Positions 63,875 to 64,000 of a DNA stretch of 64,000 bases are shown one piece after another. The stretch lies in the NCBI GenBank assembly GCA_021815405.1, contig JAKAGV010000004.1, positions 227,363 to 291,362 of the forward strand, read 5' to 3'. The notes under the pieces are model-generated. The model was not told the DNA's origin. It saw only the letters and a program-made list of their open reading frames with translations, and ran no database searches. The position numbers and the translations under genes were made by a program. The DNA comes from Bacteroidota bacterium (lineage in GTDB: Bacteria > Bacteroidota > Ignavibacteria > Ignavibacteriales > Ignavibacteriaceae). Every line of letters begins with the position of its first letter. Within the stretch, counting starts at the first letter, position 1.

Positions 63875-63943
63875 AAATAAAGTAACCGAAGTCAGTTTGT
63901 AAAAAGGTTGTTGGGTCATAATATAGGTAACCAAGAATATTAA

Positions 63944-64000
63944 ATGTTATCAATAAGCAATTCAGCAAAGAAAGAGTATTTAGTTGAGATCAGGAAACTA
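63944..64000 (+). CDS. Possible start of a transposase, cut by right edge
   Basis: An ATG at 63944 opens a frame of 19 codons that is still open at the window end (MLSISNSAKKEYLVEIRKL). The KKEYL segment resembles the N-terminus of some IS transposases (an integrase-core type), which is why I note it, but 19 codons are too few to be sure. It lies 70 bp beyond repeat copy C. Confidence 0.3.
   Translation, partial: MLSISNSAKKEYLVEIRKL

Noticed and set aside
1..64000. CRISPR array, rRNA or tRNA genes
   Set aside because: No regularly spaced repeats, no rRNA-like sequence and no cloverleaf with a TTC-loop motif were seen in the gaps.

Overview
The window is AT-rich, densely coded bacterial chromosome and almost certainly comes from the Ignavibacteria (Bacteroidota/Chlorobiota/Ignavibacteriota group). 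The clearest marker is the protein at 21423-22859, which ends in a type IX secretion C-terminal domain with the NYPNPFNPST signature typical of that group. Other markers are a YbeY with Asp at the third metal position, a fused E1 alpha/beta 2-oxo acid dehydrogenase, many lipoproteins and beta-barrels, and multiheme cytochromes. I found no tRNA, rRNA or CRISPR array.

Layout. 1-20908 is nearly all minus-strand core genome. It holds holB (cut by the left edge), a DUF2795 protein, an M23 peptidase, a tight topA-xer-hpf-hprK run, smg-like and ybeY, an MBL hydrolase, a gamma-carbonic-anhydrase-like protein, DUF3108, a CtpA protease, a Wzi-like barrel and a GT2 glycosyltransferase. It continues with lysS, dacB, an RluB-type pseudouridine synthase, scpB/scpA, trpS and an HNH protein. 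20952-23467 is looser: a small membrane protein, a hairpin element, the T9SS cargo protein, and a decayed lipoprotein gene whose lipobox Cys codon now reads TGA. 23537-30759 is a complete lipoate-dependent cassette, transcribed lpdA, lipB, E1(alpha-beta), E2 (two lipoyl domains), lipA.

31050-35292 is the most distinctive accessory region and lies on the plus strand. It encodes a MerR-type regulator fused to a Cys-rich two-CW-like domain, a seven-heme membrane-anchored cytochrome, a cytochrome b-type quinone-level subunit, and an eight-heme cytochrome with an N-terminal membrane anchor and an octaheme-tetrathionate-reductase-like heme layout. The last three genes overlap. The module reads as a self-regulated respiratory (quinol to multiheme cytochrome) system of unknown substrate. 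It ends at a bidirectional terminator shared with convergent cydAB (bd oxidase).

37739-44887 holds a STAS protein, an Lrp regulator, a tyrosine phenol-lyase identified by its diagnostic residues, an endonuclease III, a GlmM-like mutase, a DUF58 protein, a TPR lipoprotein and purE. 44909-58380 holds comEC, a phosphatase-superfamily protein, dtd, prmC, PEGA and PQQ-propeller envelope proteins, a 938-residue peptidase/propeller/Omp85 fusion, then ptsI-ptsH followed directly by a prenyl synthase and type 2 IPP isomerase. With hprK at 2220-3236, EI and HPr suggest a regulatory phosphotransfer system with no sugar permease in view.

The right end is sparser: a membrane protein, a methyltransferase, an SLC45-like MFS transporter, an isochorismatase-family protein without the usual Cys, and DUF3788. 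Three intergenic copies of a structured element of 124-125 bp (38763, 61775, 63751) share the same nested inverted-repeat geometry although their arm sequences differ; this looks like a dispersed non-autonomous element family. A possible transposase start runs off the right edge 70 bp after the third copy.
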